Source: Paracoccus hibiscisoli (GTDB lineage Bacteria > Pseudomonadota > Alphaproteobacteria > Rhodobacterales > Rhodobacteraceae). From it: a stretch of DNA of 64,000 nucleotides. Position numbers and translations under genes: made by a program. The stretch covers positions 62,001-126,000 of the forward strand of contig NZ_SUNH01000014.1 in assembly GCF_005048265.1 (NCBI RefSeq), in the 5' to 3' direction. A model generated the notes under the pieces. It made no database searches. It had not been told where the DNA came from and was given only the letters and a program-made list of their open reading frames with translations. Positions 57,640 through 64,000 of the stretch are shown here, one piece after another; within the stretch, counting starts at the first letter, position 1, and every line of letters begins with the position of its first letter.

Positions 57640-58503
57640 TCAGATGTCCTTGCGCGCGATGGCGGTCGCGATCAGGTCGGTGAAATCGGCGGGGGTGCGG
57701 ATCTGCGCCACCTCCTCGGCCAGGATGGTGACGCCGCGCCGGGCCATCGCCTCATAGCGCGGCTGGCGATGGGCCAGGGCGCGGGCATAGGTCCAGCGGA
57801 TGAAGTCGTCGGGGTTCACCTGTTCGGCCTCCAGCCCCTTTTCGACCCGGTAGGCGATCCAGGCGCGTTCCAGGAATTGCGGCTGGTAATACATCGGCTT
57901 GGGCGCGCGATCAAAGCGGCGGACCAGTTCGGCGGTGTGATCGTCGCTGCCCTTGATCCAGACCATCAGGAGGTCACGCTCCAGCGCCTCCAGGACGGGG
58001 TCGTCGGGGTTGTCCGGGTCCACCACCTCGCAGATCGAGCCGCCGCTGTCGCAGACGAAATGGGGCAGGGCATAGATCTCGCGGGCGCGGTCCATGAAAT
58101 GGCGCGTGTCCAGCAGGGATGCGATCTCGGCCCGGCGGTGCTGGTTCTGGCGGCGGCAGTAGTCGTCGAAGGGCAGGCCCCCGCGCGAGGGGCTGCCGGG
58201 CTTGCCCAGATAGGTCGAGAGCGGCGCCAGATTGTCGAAGGTGATGTTCGAGGCGATGTAGACGCTGTCCGACATCAGCAATTCGCGCAGGAAGGGGACC
58301 TTCATTGCCTCGCGCTTGAAATTGTCGGCGATGTATTCGCCCATATAGCGGGTGCCGATGCGGTAATCGACGCTGTAATGGAACCAGTCGCCGGTCTCTC
58401 GCAGCATAGTGGCCAGATAGGTCTTGCCCAGGCCCGACATGCCGAACAGCACGATCCGCCGGGCTGCGGTGGCCCGCCAGTCATCCGCATTGCGATAGAT
58501 CAT
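57640..58503 (-). CDS. P-loop ATPase of unknown function
   Basis: A 287-residue cytoplasmic protein with a clear Walker A GMSGLGKT at 21-28 near the N-terminus and a long helical C-terminal part. [21 protein letters not shown] sequence ([17 protein letters not shown]) follows the nucleotide core. It looks like a small-molecule or nucleic-acid kinase or an ATPase of the uncharacterised alphaproteobacterial type. Its stop is one base before the metA ATG, so it is co-transcribed with metA and ppk2. I do not recognise a named family with certainty. Confidence 0.7.
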   Translation of the reverse strand: MIYRNADDWRATAARRIVLFGMSGLGKTYLATMLRETGDWFHYSVDYRIGTRYMGEYIADNFKREAMKVPFLRELLMSDSVYIASNITFDNLAPLSTYLGKPGSPSRGGLPFDDYCRRQNQHRRAEIASLLDTRHFMDRAREIYALPHFVCDSGGSICEVVDPDNPDDPVLEALERDLLMVWIKGSDDHTAELVRRFDRAPKPMYYQPQFLERAWIAYRVEKGLEAEQVNPDDFIRWTYARALAHRQPRYEAMARRGVTILAEEVAQIRTPADFTDLIATAIARKDI

Positions 58504-58594
58504 CCGTCGTCCTTCCGTGGCCCGCCTTCTAGCTAATCGCATGACGCGGCCAAGAAAAGACCCGCCTCGGCACTCCCGACCGCCCGGTCGCCCC

Positions 58595-58699
58595 AGTTTG
58601 CGTCCCGCGGCGGCCGGGGGGCCAGCCCCCCGGACCCCCCGGCGGCCCGCTGACCGCCTGCGGTTCGCGCCCCTGCAGGGGGCCCGGGGGGAGCAAACT
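58595..58699. repeat. GC-rich multi-hairpin element bounded by AGTTTGC / GCAAACT
   Basis: A 105-base element whose ends are 7-bp inverted repeats (58595-58601 and 58693-58699). Inside are a perfect hairpin CCGGGGGG/CCCCCCGG (58614-58633), the palindrome CCCCTGCAGGGG (58670-58681), and a hairpin GGGGGAG/CTCCCCC (58687-58704) overlapping the right end. It lies between fadL-type and P-loop genes on one strand, with no gene inside. It may be a REP-like or non-autonomous mobile repeat. Confidence 0.5.
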
Positions 58700-58746
58700 C
58701 CCCCGGCCACCGCCCCCGGCAAGGATGCCCCGACCCGAAACGAAGA

Positions 58747-58773
58747 CCGGCCCCACCGAGAGGGCAGGGCCGG
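58747..58773 (-). terminator. Likely terminator of the FadL-type gene
   Basis: On the minus strand CCGGCCC and GGGCCGG pair around about 13 bases, followed by a T-rich stretch, 25-51 bases beyond the FadL-type stop. Confidence 0.5.
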
Positions 58774-58797
58774 GTTCAGGCGCAATGCTGTGTCAGA

Positions 58798-61616
<2,819 letters not shown>

Positions 61617-61629
61617 GGCCGGGCGCATC

Positions 61630-61663
61630 AAAAAAGGCGGCCCTCGCGGGGGCCGCCTTTTTC
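61630..61663. terminator. Bidirectional terminator between guaB and katG
   Basis: AAAAAGGCGGCC and GGCCGCCTTTTT arms (about 61631-61642 and 61651-61662) around CTCGCGGG, with A and T runs on both sides. Serves the convergent guaB and katG genes. Confidence 0.92.
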
Positions 61664-61702
61664 ATGGGCAGGGGGCGGGGGCGCATGGCCCCCACCGCAG
61701 GT

Positions 61703-64000
<2,298 letters not shown>

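Noticed and set aside
57636..57642. SAM-II type riboswitch in front of metA
   Set aside because: metA is preceded by one base after the P-loop gene stop, so there is no leader to hold one.

Overview
The window is about 64 kb of GC-rich chromosome (roughly two-thirds G+C by eye) from an alphaproteobacterium of the Rhodobacteraceae/Paracoccaceae, most likely Paracoccus or a close relative. This rests on the whole gene set: an NDUFA12 homologue, a PuuE-UraD fusion, a membrane-bound cytochrome-c urate oxidase, choXWV facing betIBA, a two-gene MetH, an accB-accC-aat operon and a DUF1127 protein. The genus call is an inference. No rRNA, tRNA, IS element or CRISPR array was recognised.

Left edge (1-2290): a lower-GC patch holds the end of a tyrosine recombinase and an Mrr restriction endonuclease gene interrupted by an in-frame TAA. 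The remaining C-terminal codons are still readable after the stop, so this looks like a decaying mobile island. From 2298 ordinary chromosome begins: a cold-shock gene with a clear terminator, ymdB, an SLC13 carrier with RCK_C domains, a DUF1127 gene, yebC, a DMT exporter and a DUF3140 gene.

7.9-24.8 kb is a purine-catabolism region. guaD (guanine to xanthine), xdhABC (to urate), puuD (urate to 5-hydroxyisourate), uraH (to OHCU) and a PuuE-UraD fusion (OHCU to allantoin to allantoate) form a near-continuous route. AllE handles ureidoglycine further down. Two purine permeases (AzgA-like and UacT-like), an IclR-type and a LysR-type regulator, and several strong DNA palindromes accompany them. 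Allantoate amidohydrolase and ureidoglycolate lyase are not in the window. A DUF2946-like and PepSY pair is embedded between puuD and xdh.

24.8-38.3 kb is mostly housekeeping: trpB, a DUF4893 gene frameshifted at an 11-base homopolymer, DUF2237, DUF2332, pth, clpP-clpX, an NDUFA12 homologue, mlaD, a DUF2155 gene, accB-accC-aat, hisA-hisF-hisE, DUF2147 and an alpha/beta hydrolase. 38.3-41.3 kb encodes capsule-type polysaccharide export, with kpsT-kpsE divergent from kpsM.

41.3-47.9 kb is a choline uptake and oxidation locus: choXWV is divergent from betI-betB-betA around a likely BetI operator, producing glycine betaine. 47.9-53.8 kb holds two-gene cobalamin-dependent methionine synthase, an Lrp-type regulator, and hpd with a Rieske ferredoxin. 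53.9-64 kb holds an orphan solute-binding protein, an SDR, a P-loop ATPase-metA-ppk2 cluster (metA carries the glutamate typical of acetyl-CoA-using enzymes), a FadL-family porin, guaB, and katG at the right edge.

No clearly new multi-gene system was found. The most useful leads are the mrr nonsense mutation, the MetH fission, the MetA specificity residue, the operator-like palindromes of the purine region, and a Rhodobacterales-type 3'-end repeat present twice.
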